Source of the DNA: Acidimicrobiia bacterium
GTDB lineage: Bacteria > Acidobacteriota > Terriglobia > Bryobacterales > Bryobacteraceae
Length of the DNA stretch: 47,578 nucleotides
Direction of reading: 5' to 3'
NCBI GenBank assembly: GCA_016871315.1
Contig: VFZE01000045.1
Location: 1-47,578, forward strand
Both the position numbers and the translations under genes were made by a program. Below the pieces are notes generated by a model. The model was given only the letters and a program-made list of their open reading frames with translations. It was not told where the DNA came from and searched no databases. This document shows positions 15,469-24,850 of the stretch, in pieces (position 1 is the first letter of the stretch; every line of letters starts with the position of its first letter).

Positions 15469-18267
15469 TCAGCGGTCGTCGGAGGCGCGTCTCGATTTTT
15501 CGCGCTCGCGGTCGATGTAGGGGATGCCATTCGCCATCCAGTCAGGCTTGGCCGCGCCGCGCAGATGATGATCGAAGAACTCCTGCATGCGCCGCGTCCA
15601 ATCCTGCTGATTGTGGCGGCGGCGGATGCCGTGCTTTTCTCCGTTGTAGTTCATCATGTAGGCTTCCTTGCCGTTGCGGCGCAGCGACAGGAACAGCTCA
15701 ATGCCCTGATACCATGGCACCGCGTCGTCCTCATCGTTGTGCAGAATCAGCAGCGGCGTCGACACGCGGTCCGCCATAAAGACCGGCGAGTTCTCGAGGA
15801 ACCGCATCGGCCGCTCCCACAGCGAGCCGCCGATGCGCGACTGTGTCTGCTCATACTGAAACTGCCGCGGCAGGCCGGAGCCCCAGCGGATGCCGTTATA
15901 GGCGCTGGTCATGTTGCCCACCGGCGCGCCCGCGACAGCCGCCTTGAAGCGGTTGGTCTGCGTCACCATGTAGGCGATCTGGTAACCGCCCCAGCTGTGG
16001 CCCTGTATGCCGATGGCCTTCTCATCGACAATGCCCATCCGCACCACTTCGTCAATTGCCGGCAGCACGCACTTCAACGCGCTTTGACCCGGCGAGCCGA
16101 TGCGGTAGCTGATGTCCGGCATCAGGAACAGGTAGCCGTTGCTCACGTAGTAGGCGCGGTTCACCGATGTCCCCGGCGACGGCGCCGCGAAGCTGTGCAC
16201 CTGTTGGGAAAGCCGCTCGTAGATGTAGACCATCAGAGGATATTTCTTCTTCGGGTCGAAGTTCTCCGGCTTGTAGAGCGCCGCCTGCAATGGCTCGCCG
16301 TCCACGTTGCGGAAGTGGATCAGCTCGCCCGAGCCCCACAGCAACTGCTCCTGCTGCGGATTGGCGCTGGTTACCTTGCGCGGGTTGGCGAAGTTCATAT
16401 CGGTGACCTGCAGGTCGCCGGCTTCACGGAATGTCGTGGCGGCGATCAAAGCGACTTCTGCATCCTTCGCCTTGCCGGCAAAGCGCAGGCTCTTGTCCTG
16501 CATCAGCAATTGACGCGGCTCTTCCTTCCCGGAAATCGTGTCCCGGAAGAAACCCGATGCGCGCGTGGTCTGATCGACGGCTGACAGCGTCAGCGGTTTG
16601 GCGGGATCGAGTCCGCGGTTCTCCTGCTCCTCATCCTCTTGCAACCGCACCAGCCGGAACTGCATGTTGCGGCGTCTCCCCACTCCGTCGGTCAGGTTAG
16701 AGGCCTGGTTGCCGTCCGGGGAAACCTGCCAGATGTCGTAGCGGTCATACAGCAGCACGAACTTGCCGTCCATGGTCCAGCCGCCGGTGCCGTAGCTCGA
16801 CGCCGGGTCGGGCGTGTCGTCCTCTTCATCGTGGAACTTCACCCCCAGGCCGCTAGTCAAATTCACCGCCGCGCCGCCATCCACTGCTGCAGCGAACCAG
16901 TTGCCGTCGCGATAGTAGAGCACATGCTTGGCATCCGGAGAAAAAGAGACCGCGCTGGCGCCAAATCCTCCGCCACGCAGCCGCTCCGCCAGCAGGCGCC
17001 GCGAACCGGTCGTGGCATCGACGAGGTAATAATCCGCGTAGCGGCCGTCAAAGTCGACCATGGAGCGGTAGCGCCGGTCATCGACTCCGATGGCTCGCGC
17101 GCCGTCGTCGCTGGGCGCGATGGCGGCCATCGATTCATCGGCCAGCTGGGTGAACTTCTTCGCCGCAATGTCGTAAACGCCGCGGTAGCTGCGCGAGCGG
17201 TCCTGCGCGGCGCGCACCTTCTGCATCGGCTGTATGTACGGGTCGCGGTAATGCCACAAGTCGGCTATCACCCGCTCCTCACCCGCCGAGGCCGCCCCTT
17301 GCGGCCGCTCGGGCCGCGAGGCGGGACCCGTGGAAAGGAACAGCCGGCCGCCGTCGCGTGAGAAACCGAGCGGCGCGCGGTCGGTAATGGACCAGGTCTC
17401 GGAACCATCCACGGCCTTGCCGTCGCCGAAATGCAGTTTGCTCTTGCCCTCCAGGCTGCTCAAAAACGCCATCTGCTTATGGTCGCGATCCCACGTGAGC
17501 CGCGAATAACGCCCCTTGCCGGACACCAGCCCCGCTGGCGCAGCATCGCCGCCCGGAGTCACCGAATAGACACCGTTCGACTCTTCCTGCTTGGAGGAAA
17601 CCGCGTAAACCAGCAGGCGGCCATCCTTGGCCAGCGCGAATTCGCTTACTTCATTGAAAGTGTGCGGCGTCGCGCCGGGCTTGAGCAAGCTGAGCTCGGT
17701 GCCAGGCGCCCGGCCGCGCTGTTGCTCGCCCTGAGGGGCCGGTGAGCCGGAATCCTTCAGCCAGGCGATCCACGGCTCGCCCTTTTCGGTGACCTGGATG
17801 CTCTTCACGCTATCCAGACGCGTAGCCGCGCCGGTCGCCAGTTCCACAACAATGGCGCCGTTCTTCGGCATCTCCTCTGCCTTCTTGCGTTCCTTCCGCG
17901 CCTTGTCGGTGGCCTCCTTTGTGGGAAACGTCGTTGCCACGGCATGCCGCAAATCGGAGGTGAACAAGATCCTGATGCCGCGAGGGGGCGGCGGCCCGGT
18001 GCGCGGTTCCGCCTCGGGATCAGGCTCGGGCGGCGGAGGCAGCGCGCCGGCGTTGTGGCGATGCTCCTTGCCCGTTGCCAGATCGCGCACGATAAGCTCA
18101 CCGTCGCCGGCTTGCGGGAACAGCGAATAGGCCAGCCATTTTCCATCCCGCGACAGTGTCTGGCTTGCTAGCGCCCGCCAGGAGTCATAATCGGAGTGCT
18201 TGATCGGGCGCTTGCCCTGGGCCGGCAGCAGCAGGGCGAGTGTCAGGAGAAGATATAGGTACCGCAT
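15469..18267 (-). CDS. S9 family prolyl oligopeptidase-like serine peptidase
   Basis: A 932-residue exported peptidase of the S9 (dipeptidyl/prolyl oligopeptidase) family, expected to cleave short peptides in the periplasm. The ATG at 18267 gives a signal peptide (MRYLYLLLTLALLLPAQG), followed by an N-terminal beta-propeller (repeats such as SRDGKWLAYSLF, FSRDGGRLFLSTG, FSPDAKHVLYYRDG). The C-terminal alpha/beta-hydrolase domain carries the triad: Ser in GHSWGG (about residue 756), Asp in HNDEDDAVPW (about 842) and His in NGEKHGI (about 878). A Pro-rich insertion lies near residue 100. It diverges from the GWxTD gene with only 70 bases between the two starts, which must hold both promoters. 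Confidence 0.94.
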   Translation of the reverse strand: MRYLYLLLTLALLLPAQGKRPIKHSDYDSWRALASQTLSRDGKWLAYSLFPQAGDGELIVRDLATGKEHRHNAGALPPPPEPDPEAEPRTGPPPPRGIRILFTSDLRHAVATTFPTKEATDKARKERKKAEEMPKNGAIVVELATGAATRLDSVKSIQVTEKGEPWIAWLKDSGSPAPQGEQQRGRAPGTELSLLKPGATPHTFNEVSEFALAKDGRLLVYAVSSKQEESNGVYSVTPGGDAAPAGLVSGKGRYSRLTWDRDHKQMAFLSSLEGKSKLHFGDGKAVDGSETWSITDRAPLGFSRDGGRLFLSTGPASRPERPQGAASAGEERVIADLWHYRDPYIQPMQKVRAAQDRSRSYRGVYDIAAKKFTQLADESMAAIAPSDDGARAIGVDDRRYRSMVDFDGRYADYYLVDATTGSRRLLAERLRGGGFGASAVSFSPDAKHVLYYRDGNWFAAAVDGGAAVNLTSGLGVKFHDEEDDTPDPASSYGTGGWTMDGKFVLLYDRYDIWQVSPDGNQASNLTDGVGRRRNMQFRLVRLQEDEEQENRGLDPAKPLTLSAVDQTTRASGFFRDTISGKEEPRQLLMQDKSLRFAGKAKDAEVALIAATTFREAGDLQVTDMNFANPRKVTSANPQQEQLLWGSGELIHFRNVDGEPLQAALYKPENFDPKKKYPLMVYIYERLSQQVHSFAAPSPGTSVNRAYYVSNGYLFLMPDISYRIGSPGQSALKCVLPAIDEVVRMGIVDEKAIGIQGHSWGGYQIAYMVTQTNRFKAAVAGAPVGNMTSAYNGIRWGSGLPRQFQYEQTQSRIGGSLWERPMRFLENSPVFMADRVSTPLLILHNDEDDAVPWYQGIELFLSLRRNGKEAYMMNYNGEKHGIRRRHNQQDWTRRMQEFFDHHLRGAAKPDWMANGIPYIDREREKSRRASDDR

Positions 18268-18337
18268 AGAGAGAGTATATGGAACCGGAAGACCGGTTGC
18301 AGCGTCTGAATCGCAAGTTAGTTCGAAAGGGGATTCT

Positions 18338-18901
18338 ATGGGATCAATCTTCGCTTTGGTTCTGTTCTGCCTGGCATCAGCCGCGCAGCAGGAAAGAACG
18401 GGTAAAGAGCTTGTCGCGACGAAGGTGATCGCCAAGACCGGCTCCCATGAAGAGCACCGCGATCTGCATGCCACACTGGAGCGTCTTTTCGAAGAGCCTC
18501 CGGTAAAGGCCACCGGACTCGAAGGGTCCTACGCCAAGTGGCTGGAAGAGGATGTCGCCTACATCATTTCCACCCGAGAGGCAAAACGATTTCTGGAACT
18601 TCGTTCCGATGAGGAACGCGAACAGTTCATCCTTCAGTTCTGGCACCGCCGCGACCCGACGCCCGGCACCGAAGCCAATGAAGACAAGGAAGAGCATTAC
18701 CGCCGGATCGCTTTCGCGAATCAGCGTTTCCAGAAGGCCAATCTCCAGGGATGGCAAACCGATCGCGGCAGGCTCTACATCGCCCTCGGCCCCCCCGATG
18801 AGATGGAGGCGCGGGCCGGCAGGCCGCAGAAGTGGGTCTACAAGAACCTGGGCGGAACCGAAGATTCCCTGGAAGTGCAGTTCGATATTACGGCAAAGTG
18901 A
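18338..18901 (+). CDS. GWxTD domain-containing protein
   Basis: A 187-residue exported protein of unknown function. ATG 18338 follows AAAGGGG and gives a short signal peptide (MGSIFALVLFCLASAA). The GWxTD domain fills the rest: YAKWLEEDVAYIISTREA, the LRSDEEREQFILQFWHRRDP stretch, and GWQTDRGRLYIALGPPDE (about residues 137-154), then a QKWVYKNLGG tail. Proteins with this domain are common in Acidobacteria and Bacteroidetes, often in several copies. The longer forms carry extra C-terminal beta domains that are absent here. The gene faces away from the S9 peptidase. Confidence 0.88.
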   Translation: MGSIFALVLFCLASAAQQERTGKELVATKVIAKTGSHEEHRDLHATLERLFEEPPVKATGLEGSYAKWLEEDVAYIISTREAKRFLELRSDEEREQFILQFWHRRDPTPGTEANEDKEEHYRRIAFANQRFQKANLQGWQTDRGRLYIALGPPDEMEARAGRPQKWVYKNLGGTEDSLEVQFDITAK

Positions 18902-19190
18902 GGCCGGCGGCGCGCGCGCCGCGGTCCGGATTCGCCGGCCCTTTGGAGAGCTTCTTGCTCTGCGACTGCATGCTGGGGCGGCCAATGACGAGGAACAACG
19001 TCATGAGGTTGCCGTGCCGGTTGCCGATCTCCGGAAAGAAGCCCTGTTCTCCCCAGGTGCCCAGCACGAAGGGGGCTCCGTTGGCGGCGTAATCAATTAA
19101 CATCGGCACTTTCCGCCGCTCCTCTTCCGGAAGGATTGACATGACCCCATCACACACATAGCCGATTCCCAGCACCGGTTTCGCATCCAC
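18888..19190 (-). other. Unassigned open frame, probable gene remnant
   Basis: On the minus strand a 100-codon frame (KPVLGIGYVCDGV, MLIDYAANGAPFVLG, GNRHGNLMTLFLVIGRPS) has the composition of real protein. It has no clear start, and its last codons overlap the 3' end of the GWxTD gene. I do not recognise the family. It lies beside the histidine-kinase relic, so a truncated gene is more likely than an intact one. Confidence 0.3.
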
Positions 19191-19204
19191 ATCGGCCTCT
19201 TCTT

Positions 19205-19735
19205 CTTGCCGCGCAGTGCCCTGGCTACGGCCTACCGGACCGCCTCGCCGGCGTCGCCCTTCACGCTCCAGCCCATTCCGACTTCCGTGCCCGCGTCCGG
19301 TGTTATCTCTACGGCAGCGGCCGGGTCCGTCATCCGCAACAACAGGATCACCTGCTTTGCCAGCCGGTGCTTCCTCAGGGCGAGTTCGGCCAACGTGTAG
19401 CCATCCATGCCGTCAAGCCGGGTGTCGGCGATCAGGATCGGCCGATGATCCCCCATCTCGCCGCGGTCCGTGAATTTGACCGCGTTGCTCAACAGGTTGG
19501 TGATTACCTGCCGCAGCCGCGACGGATCTCCCACGACCTTCGCAGGAATTCCGGAGTCGACATCGCACACCATTTCCAGGCCCTTTGGGTGGGCGCGCAA
19601 CGCCGCGACCTGCACCGTGTCTTCCACCCAGTCCATCAACGAAAATGGCGTGCTCTCGATCTCTGAGTTGTGCGCACGAACTGCCGGTTGGCGGCGATCG
19701 TTTGGGAAAGCTCCCGGACGAAACTAGATCAGGCT
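19205..19735 (-). pseudogene. Hybrid histidine kinase relic (HATPase N-box fused to receiver)
   Basis: On the minus strand a broken frame reads RELSQTIAANRQF, then in another frame EIESTPFSLMDWVEDTV, followed by ALRAHPKGLEMVCDV and the ATP-domain N-box GDPSRLRQVITNLLSNAVKF. The catalytic G1, F and G2 boxes should follow. Instead the sequence passes within a few codons to a receiver-domain phosphoacceptor region (DTRLDGMDGYTLAELALRKH). The sensor half, phosphoacceptor His region and most of both domains are missing. It abuts the MetE-like operon. With the previous entry it accounts for the 820-base stretch between the GWxTD gene and that operon. Confidence 0.68.
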
Positions 19736-20761
19736 GAACTCGTGCCGCACCATGTGCACGCCGGCCACCATGTTGTGCAGCTTCTGCCGCGCCGCCCAGC
19801 GCGCGGTTTGCGACAGCCCGCAATCGGGCGCGAACGACAGCCGCTCCGCCGGTGCGTGTTTCAAACACAACCGAACCCGCTCGGCGACTTCCTCAGGCGT
19901 CTCGATGTGGTAACTCTTCACATCGATCACGCCAATCGCGACATCCTTCACCTCGGCGATCTGCGAGATCAACTCGATCTCGGCAAACTCCCGCGAGGCC
20001 ATCTCCAGGTGAATCTCCTCGGCGCTCAAGAACAGGAACGCGGGAAACATCGGCGCATAGCGGCGCGGTCCCACGGCGCGAGCTTTGTAGTTGCCGAAAC
20101 ACAGGTGTGTGGAAAGCCGGCACAGGCCGACCACCGGCTGCACGGCCATGTTGAAAAGTTGCACCATGCGATTGGTGTCTTCCTTGTGCGCGTAACAGCT
20201 CATCGACGGCTCATCCAGACAAATCTCCCGGCAGCCAGCCATCGCCAGCGCGTCCAGTTCCGTCCGCACCACCGGCACCAGCGCCTCGGCGATCGCCCAG
20301 CGGTCGCGGTACTTCTCATTGGGAATCAGCCGTCCGCTTAACGTGTAGGGCCCCGGCACGCTGGCCTTCAGCGCCGGGCCGCGCGGCGTCAGCCGCCGCA
20401 GCCGCTCGTACTCGTCAACGACGCCTAGACCGCGCGGCGCGCCCAGCGTTCCCACGATCCGATGCTTGCCCCGCTGATCATGCGCCGGAGGACCCCAGCG
20501 CCGCGGCGCCGCCTTCTCGCGCTCGATGCCATCCAAATAGCCGTAGAAGCTGAGGTTGAAATCCAGACGTGTCTGCTCGCCGTCGGTCACTACGTCGAGC
20601 CCCGCCGACAGCTGATCATGCAACGCGGCGATCACCGCGTCCTCCTGCATTTCGCGAATATCGTCCTCTCCAAAATCCTTGAGATGCGCCGAGGCATGCT
20701 CCAGCCAGCCAGGCAGCGGATAGCTGCCGATCACGGTGGTGCGCAGGGGACGTTCGATCAT
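19724..20761 (-). CDS. MetE C-terminal-domain-like protein (cobalamin-independent methyltransferase family)
   Basis: A 345-residue TIM-barrel protein of the UROD/MetE-like family, equivalent to the C-terminal half of methionine synthase MetE only. Visible markers are TTVIGSYPLPGWLEHA, the LDVVTDGEQTRLDF stretch, KASVPGPYTLSGRLIP, EICLDEPSMS, and a zinc-type ligand set with HLCFGNYK (His, Cys) and the late Cys in SFAPDCGLSQTA. Such stand-alone proteins act on thiol or corrinoid methyl groups in some organisms, but many are uncharacterised. It is the last gene of a five-gene operon; its ATG overlaps the stop of the SDR gene by four bases. By context it may move a methyl group in sugar or small-molecule metabolism rather than make methionine. 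Confidence 0.87.
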   Translation of the reverse strand: MIERPLRTTVIGSYPLPGWLEHASAHLKDFGEDDIREMQEDAVIAALHDQLSAGLDVVTDGEQTRLDFNLSFYGYLDGIEREKAAPRRWGPPAHDQRGKHRIVGTLGAPRGLGVVDEYERLRRLTPRGPALKASVPGPYTLSGRLIPNEKYRDRWAIAEALVPVVRTELDALAMAGCREICLDEPSMSCYAHKEDTNRMVQLFNMAVQPVVGLCRLSTHLCFGNYKARAVGPRRYAPMFPAFLFLSAEEIHLEMASREFAEIELISQIAEVKDVAIGVIDVKSYHIETPEEVAERVRLCLKHAPAERLSFAPDCGLSQTARWAARQKLHNMVAGVHMVRHEFSLI

Positions 20762-21468
20762 GTCAGGCTCCAGCCTCCGTCGAGGATGAGTGTCTGTCCG
20801 GTGATGTGCCGCGATTCCGGTGACAGCAGAAACAACGCCGCTTCGGCCACCTCCGCCGCCGGGAGACTGCCATCCGCCAGCGGCTGTTTGATGCGCACAA
20901 AGGCATCGATGGAAGCGTCCGTGCGCGCACGCTCGCTCATCGGCGTGTCCACCAGGCCCGGTGCGATCGCGTTGACGCGGATCTTCTGCGGCGCGTAGCT
21001 GGCGGCCATCGAGCGCGCCATCGCCAGGATCGCTCCCTTCGCCGCCGTGTAGGCGTGTGTGGCGAAGTGCGTGGGCTCCGGTTCTAGCGCCAGCACCGAG
21101 GACATCAGCAGGATGGAGCCACGAAGCCCCTGCGCATCAGGCGGCTGATGGAGCATCACGTTGAGAACCGCCCGGCTGATGTGGAAGGTCGTGTCGAGAT
21201 TGGCCGCCAGCGTCTTCCGCCAGCCGTCATCGGAACACTGATGCAGCGGGCCGTCGCCCCACCGCCGGCCGCTTGAGCCCGCCACTTGAAACAGCGCATC
21301 AATGCGTCCATGCCGCGACACGCAATCGGCGGCGGCTTTCTCAGCGGCTTCCGCGTGCGTGAGATCGGTTTCCGGCAGCCCCACCGCGTACACAGTATGG
21401 CCACGCTGTTCCGCAAGCCCGGCGGTGGCGGCGGCGATCCCGGTGAGCCCCGTGATCAGCAGGATCAT
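20758..21468 (-). CDS. Short-chain dehydrogenase/reductase (SDR)
   Basis: A 236-residue NAD(P)-dependent oxidoreductase. The ATG at 21468 overlaps the previous stop (ATGA), which decides the start over an upstream ATG at 21489. Classical SDR features are present: TGLTGIAAATAG for the cofactor loop, FQVAGSS at the NNAG position, a catalytic Ser in LLMSSVLAL, YTAAK as the YxxxK pair, and NAIAPGLVDTPM. The C-terminal LFLLSPESRHITGQTLILD is the usual family ending. The cofactor loop (TGxTGIAAATAG) departs from the common TGxxxGIG. Context suggests a sugar or polyol-like substrate shared with the Gfo/Idh enzyme. Confidence 0.92.
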   Translation of the reverse strand: MILLITGLTGIAAATAGLAEQRGHTVYAVGLPETDLTHAEAAEKAAADCVSRHGRIDALFQVAGSSGRRWGDGPLHQCSDDGWRKTLAANLDTTFHISRAVLNVMLHQPPDAQGLRGSILLMSSVLALEPEPTHFATHAYTAAKGAILAMARSMAASYAPQKIRVNAIAPGLVDTPMSERARTDASIDAFVRIKQPLADGSLPAAEVAEAALFLLSPESRHITGQTLILDGGWSLT

Positions 21469-22511
21469 CAGTAGTCGACCCGGACCCATTTCTTGGACTT
21501 CATCGACTGGTACCCGGCATCCAGGATCAGGTTCACGACGTAGCCGTCTTCATAGGTTTCCCGCGGCCTCCCGCCATCGCGAACGCACTCCACAAAATGC
21601 CGCATCTCGGCCTGATAGCCGTAGGCGAAGGCTTCCTCCGGCAGGGGCCGCGTCCATCCAAAGTCGATGTCGGCTTTCTCGATCACGTAACCGGCCGGCT
21701 TGGATGTGAAGCCGGTCACCGGCGTCGAGCGGGTCACGTCGGTGAACAGCGATCCCTCCGAGCCGTGAATCTCGTTGCGCAGATCGAGTCCGCCTTTGGT
21801 GGTCCAGCTCAGTTCGCAATGTCCGATACCGCCGGAGGAGAAACGCATCACCAGCAGCGCATTGTCCTCGCCCTTGGTCTTGTTCTTGTGAACCAGGTTG
21901 TCGCCCCACGCCATCACCTCGACAACCTTATCTTCCTTGCCGAAGAAGTATCGCGCCGCTTCGATGCAATGGCAGGCCAGGTCGTTCATCGCGCCGCCGC
22001 CGGTTTGCGACACATCCCAGAAGTGCGGCGAATGCGGTCCGCTATGCGCCTCGCGCGAGCGCACCCACAGCACCCGGCCGATCCCGCCCGCTTCCATCAT
22101 CTGGCGCGCCTTCACCACCGCCGGCGCGAACACTTCCGTCTCCGCGTACGCATGCATGCGCCCGGACTTGCGCGCCGCATCGAGCATCTTCTTCGCCTCG
22201 CGCGCGTTGCGCGCCAGCGGCTTCGTGCAGACCTGGTGGCGCTTCCGCGCCGACAGCGCCAGCGACGCCGGGAGATGCTCCAGGTTCGGCAGCGCGATGA
22301 TGAACAGGTCAATGTCGTCGCGCGAGACCACCTCCGTCAGGCTGGTGGAATGCGCCGGAACCGACCAGCGCCGGGCGAAGTCGCGCGCACGCTTGGCCGA
22401 GCGCGAATAGTTCACCACCACTTGCTGGTGATTGACGTCGGCCAGCCCCTGCATATAAAAATCGGCTACGAATCCGGAGCCGAGCATCGCGATCGAAACT
22501 GTGTCAGGCAT
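21468..22511 (-). CDS. Gfo/Idh/MocA family oxidoreductase
   Basis: A 347-residue NAD(P)-dependent sugar or inositol dehydrogenase-type protein. The Rossmann domain begins IAMLGSGFVADFYMQGL; VCTKPLARNAREAKKML is the conserved C-K-P region (E-K-P in classical members), and GGGAMNDLACHCIEAARYFF holds the active-site D-x3-H-type motif. The start at 22511 is chosen because it gives the normal N-terminus and overlaps the upstream SIS gene by eight bases. The end overlaps the SDR start (ATGA). It probably oxidises or epimerises a sugar derivative in the same pathway as its neighbours. Confidence 0.93.
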   Translation of the reverse strand: MPDTVSIAMLGSGFVADFYMQGLADVNHQQVVVNYSRSAKRARDFARRWSVPAHSTSLTEVVSRDDIDLFIIALPNLEHLPASLALSARKRHQVCTKPLARNAREAKKMLDAARKSGRMHAYAETEVFAPAVVKARQMMEAGGIGRVLWVRSREAHSGPHSPHFWDVSQTGGGAMNDLACHCIEAARYFFGKEDKVVEVMAWGDNLVHKNKTKGEDNALLVMRFSSGGIGHCELSWTTKGGLDLRNEIHGSEGSLFTDVTRSTPVTGFTSKPAGYVIEKADIDFGWTRPLPEEAFAYGYQAEMRHFVECVRDGGRPRETYEDGYVVNLILDAGYQSMKSKKWVRVDY

Positions 22512-23274
22512 ATAGATGAGCCAGCGATTTCCGGTAAGCCTCGTAGAATCTCTCCAGTTGCTCCTCGGCCGAGGCATCGCCGGGGAACTGGTGGCTGGGA
22601 AGCAGCGCCGGAGTAACGCCGCGCGCCATCAGCCGCCGCGCCGTTTCGCAGCGCAGCATGTTGATGATCATGCCGCCGGTGACAGTGGAAACCGGTCCGG
22701 TGCGCCACGGCAGACCTTCCAGCGGCACCACGCAATCGCCAGGCGGGCAATGGTTGTCGATCACCAGGTCGGCCACGTCGGTCAGCTTCTTGCCCGAGGA
22801 ATGCGCCGCCGGCGCCTCCGCCGCATGACGCTTCGAGCAGATGGCGATTACCTTCATCCCGCGCCTGCGCGCGCCTTCGGCCATCTCCACTACAACCGGC
22901 CGGATGCCTGAAGTGGAGATCACGATAAAGACGTCGTTCGGGGAGAACCGGAAGCCGCGCAGAATCTGCTCGGCGTAGCCTTCATATTTCTCCAGATACA
23001 GCGGCGCCCGCAGCCCGTTGGCGCCCACGATGTTGGCATGATTCGATAGCGCCAACTCCACCAGCGCGACAAATCCGGGGAAGCATCCCTGCCGCGGCGT
23101 CATCTCCTCGCACATCATGCGTGAATGGCCGTTTCCGAACAGGAACACCAGTCCACCCGCCGCGATCGAGCCGGCGCAGATCTCCGCGGCCTGCTCTATG
23201 CGGCCCAGCTCGTCGCGCCGCAGCTCCGCCAGCAACTCCATCGCCGTGTCGAAATACTCCGCCGCGCCGCTCAT
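22504..23274 (-). CDS. SIS domain protein (UPF0309-like sugar phosphate isomerase family)
   Basis: A 256-residue cytoplasmic protein with one sugar isomerase (SIS) domain. The phosphosugar-binding elements are FLFGNGHSRMMCEEM near residue 45 and VFIVISTSGIRPVVVEMAEG near residue 115. Asp and Asn residues in DLVIDNHCPPGD follow, as in the UPF0309 group, whose members are often encoded beside sugar catabolic genes. The stop overlaps the Gfo/Idh start and the ATG at 23274 overlaps the stop of the PQQ-like gene (ATGA). The exact sugar is unknown. Confidence 0.88.
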   Translation of the reverse strand: MSGAAEYFDTAMELLAELRRDELGRIEQAAEICAGSIAAGGLVFLFGNGHSRMMCEEMTPRQGCFPGFVALVELALSNHANIVGANGLRAPLYLEKYEGYAEQILRGFRFSPNDVFIVISTSGIRPVVVEMAEGARRRGMKVIAICSKRHAAEAPAAHSSGKKLTDVADLVIDNHCPPGDCVVPLEGLPWRTGPVSTVTGGMIINMLRCETARRLMARGVTPALLPSHQFPGDASAEEQLERFYEAYRKSLAHLYA

Positions 23275-24791
23275 TTGGCGATCCGGAAAGCGGCCATCTC
23301 CGTCATGTTGCGCACTAGCAGGATGCCGTCTGAGATCACCGGATGGTTCCAGGTCTTGCCGTCGATGGCGCTGAACCGCGCCAGTTCCTCATGCTTGGAT
23401 GGCGTGGCGCGAACCAGCGCCAGATCGCCGTTCTCCGCCAGCACCACCAAGTGCCCGGAGGCAAGCAACAGCTGGCCGTAGCCGTAACGGCCGCCCTTCC
23501 AGGGCTGCTCACCGTTATCGGCGCGCACGCATGCCAGGATGCCTTCATCGAGGCCATAGATGTGACCCTCATGCAGCACGGAGCTGTTGAACTTGTTCTT
23601 CATCCGCAGATTGGCCCACACCGTCTTCGCCTGATACTTTGCGCCGTCCGGTGTCAGCTCCACTACCGCCGCGCCGTGGCCGTAGCCGGCGGAAATGAAG
23701 AAACGGTTCGGCGCAACCACAATCGGCTGCGCGCAGTTGATGTCGTACTGCGTCGTCCACGGATACTCCCACAGCAGGCTGCCTTCTTCCATCGTCAGCC
23801 CCACCGCGCGCGTCGCCGTCACGGCGATGATCTGCCGCTTTCCGTTGAGCGTCACCACCATCGGCGAAGTGTAGGATGTCTTGTCGTCCAGTGACGACCA
23901 CAGCAGCTTGCCCGACACCTTGTCATAGGCCACAATGGAGCGTCCCTTGCCGCCGCCGGGCGTCACGATCACCTTGCCGTCCACCACCAACGGCGCATTC
24001 GACATGCCCCAGGTGATGTTCTCCGCGTTGTTCTCGCGCAGGATGTTCTTGTTCCAGATTGCGCGCCCCGTCGCCGGATCAATCGCGCGGAACTCGCCCG
24101 CCGCGCCCAGCGCGTAGACGCGGCCATCGTCATAAATCGGGGTCGCGCGCGGACCATCGCCTCCCATCGACTCCTGGAAGAAGGCTGGCCAGGAGTTGGT
24201 CCACAGCTCGCGCCCGGTGCGCACGTCGTAGGCCGCCACCACTTCATTCGCCCGCCGCTGCTCAATCGTGTACGCGACGCCTCCTGCCACCGTGAACGAC
24301 GCGTAGCCGCCGCCAATCGGTTGTTTCCACATGCGCTCCAGCCCGGACGCGGGCCAGTTGGTCAGGATCGGCTTCTCGTCGTAACGGCCAAGCCGGTTGG
24401 GTCCGCGGAAATCGCGCCAATAGGCGGCCACGGGCGCCGCCGCCGGTGTCGCCGCCTGAACCACCTCCGGCGCCGCCGCTGGCTGCACCTTCGGAGCTTC
24501 CTGCGCCGCGCGATGCTCCTCCACATGCTCAAAATGCTTGGAGGGCTTGTGGAAGCTGAAAATCGGCCGCATGCCCGTACCGTCCATCTCCACGTGCAGA
24601 CCGTAGAACAGGAACAGGTGCGCCACGCCGATAGCCGCAATCACCAGCGAGCCGAAGATCCGCACGATGATCCCCATCGGAGAGCGCATCCAAAGCAGCA
24701 CCAGCCCTGCGGGAGGGAAAATCAGCGCGCCCAACACCAGCGCCGCGCCGGAGCGGTACCAGGGAGTCTGTCGATCGGTCATCGCAGCCAT
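23271..24791 (-). CDS. PQQ-binding-like beta-propeller protein, membrane-anchored
   Basis: A 506-residue protein with two N-terminal membrane helices (ALVLGALIFPPAGLVLLW and IIVRIFGSLVIAAIGVAHLF), a short Ala/Pro/Val linker (residues about 85-115), and a BamB-like PQQ-fold propeller. The propeller begins WRDFRGPNRLGRYDE and contains repeats such as VVAAYDVRTGRELWTN, FRAIDPATGRAIWNKN and SIVAYDKVSGKLLWSS. Propellers of this type often bind a ligand or scaffold proteins rather than use PQQ. Start is 24791 (MAAM) or 24782. It is the first gene of the operon, so it probably shares a promoter with the four enzymes; the 60 bases upstream are divergent with the next gene. Confidence 0.88.
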   Translation of the reverse strand: MAAMTDRQTPWYRSGAALVLGALIFPPAGLVLLWMRSPMGIIVRIFGSLVIAAIGVAHLFLFYGLHVEMDGTGMRPIFSFHKPSKHFEHVEEHRAAQEAPKVQPAAAPEVVQAATPAAAPVAAYWRDFRGPNRLGRYDEKPILTNWPASGLERMWKQPIGGGYASFTVAGGVAYTIEQRRANEVVAAYDVRTGRELWTNSWPAFFQESMGGDGPRATPIYDDGRVYALGAAGEFRAIDPATGRAIWNKNILRENNAENITWGMSNAPLVVDGKVIVTPGGGKGRSIVAYDKVSGKLLWSSLDDKTSYTSPMVVTLNGKRQIIAVTATRAVGLTMEEGSLLWEYPWTTQYDINCAQPIVVAPNRFFISAGYGHGAAVVELTPDGAKYQAKTVWANLRMKNKFNSSVLHEGHIYGLDEGILACVRADNGEQPWKGGRYGYGQLLLASGHLVVLAENGDLALVRATPSKHEELARFSAIDGKTWNHPVISDGILLVRNMTEMAAFRIAK

Positions 24792-24850
24792 TGTCCTACA
24801 ATCTGGGGGATGTGATTCCAGCCGCCGGAGCGGACTAGGGAATCTCCTAG

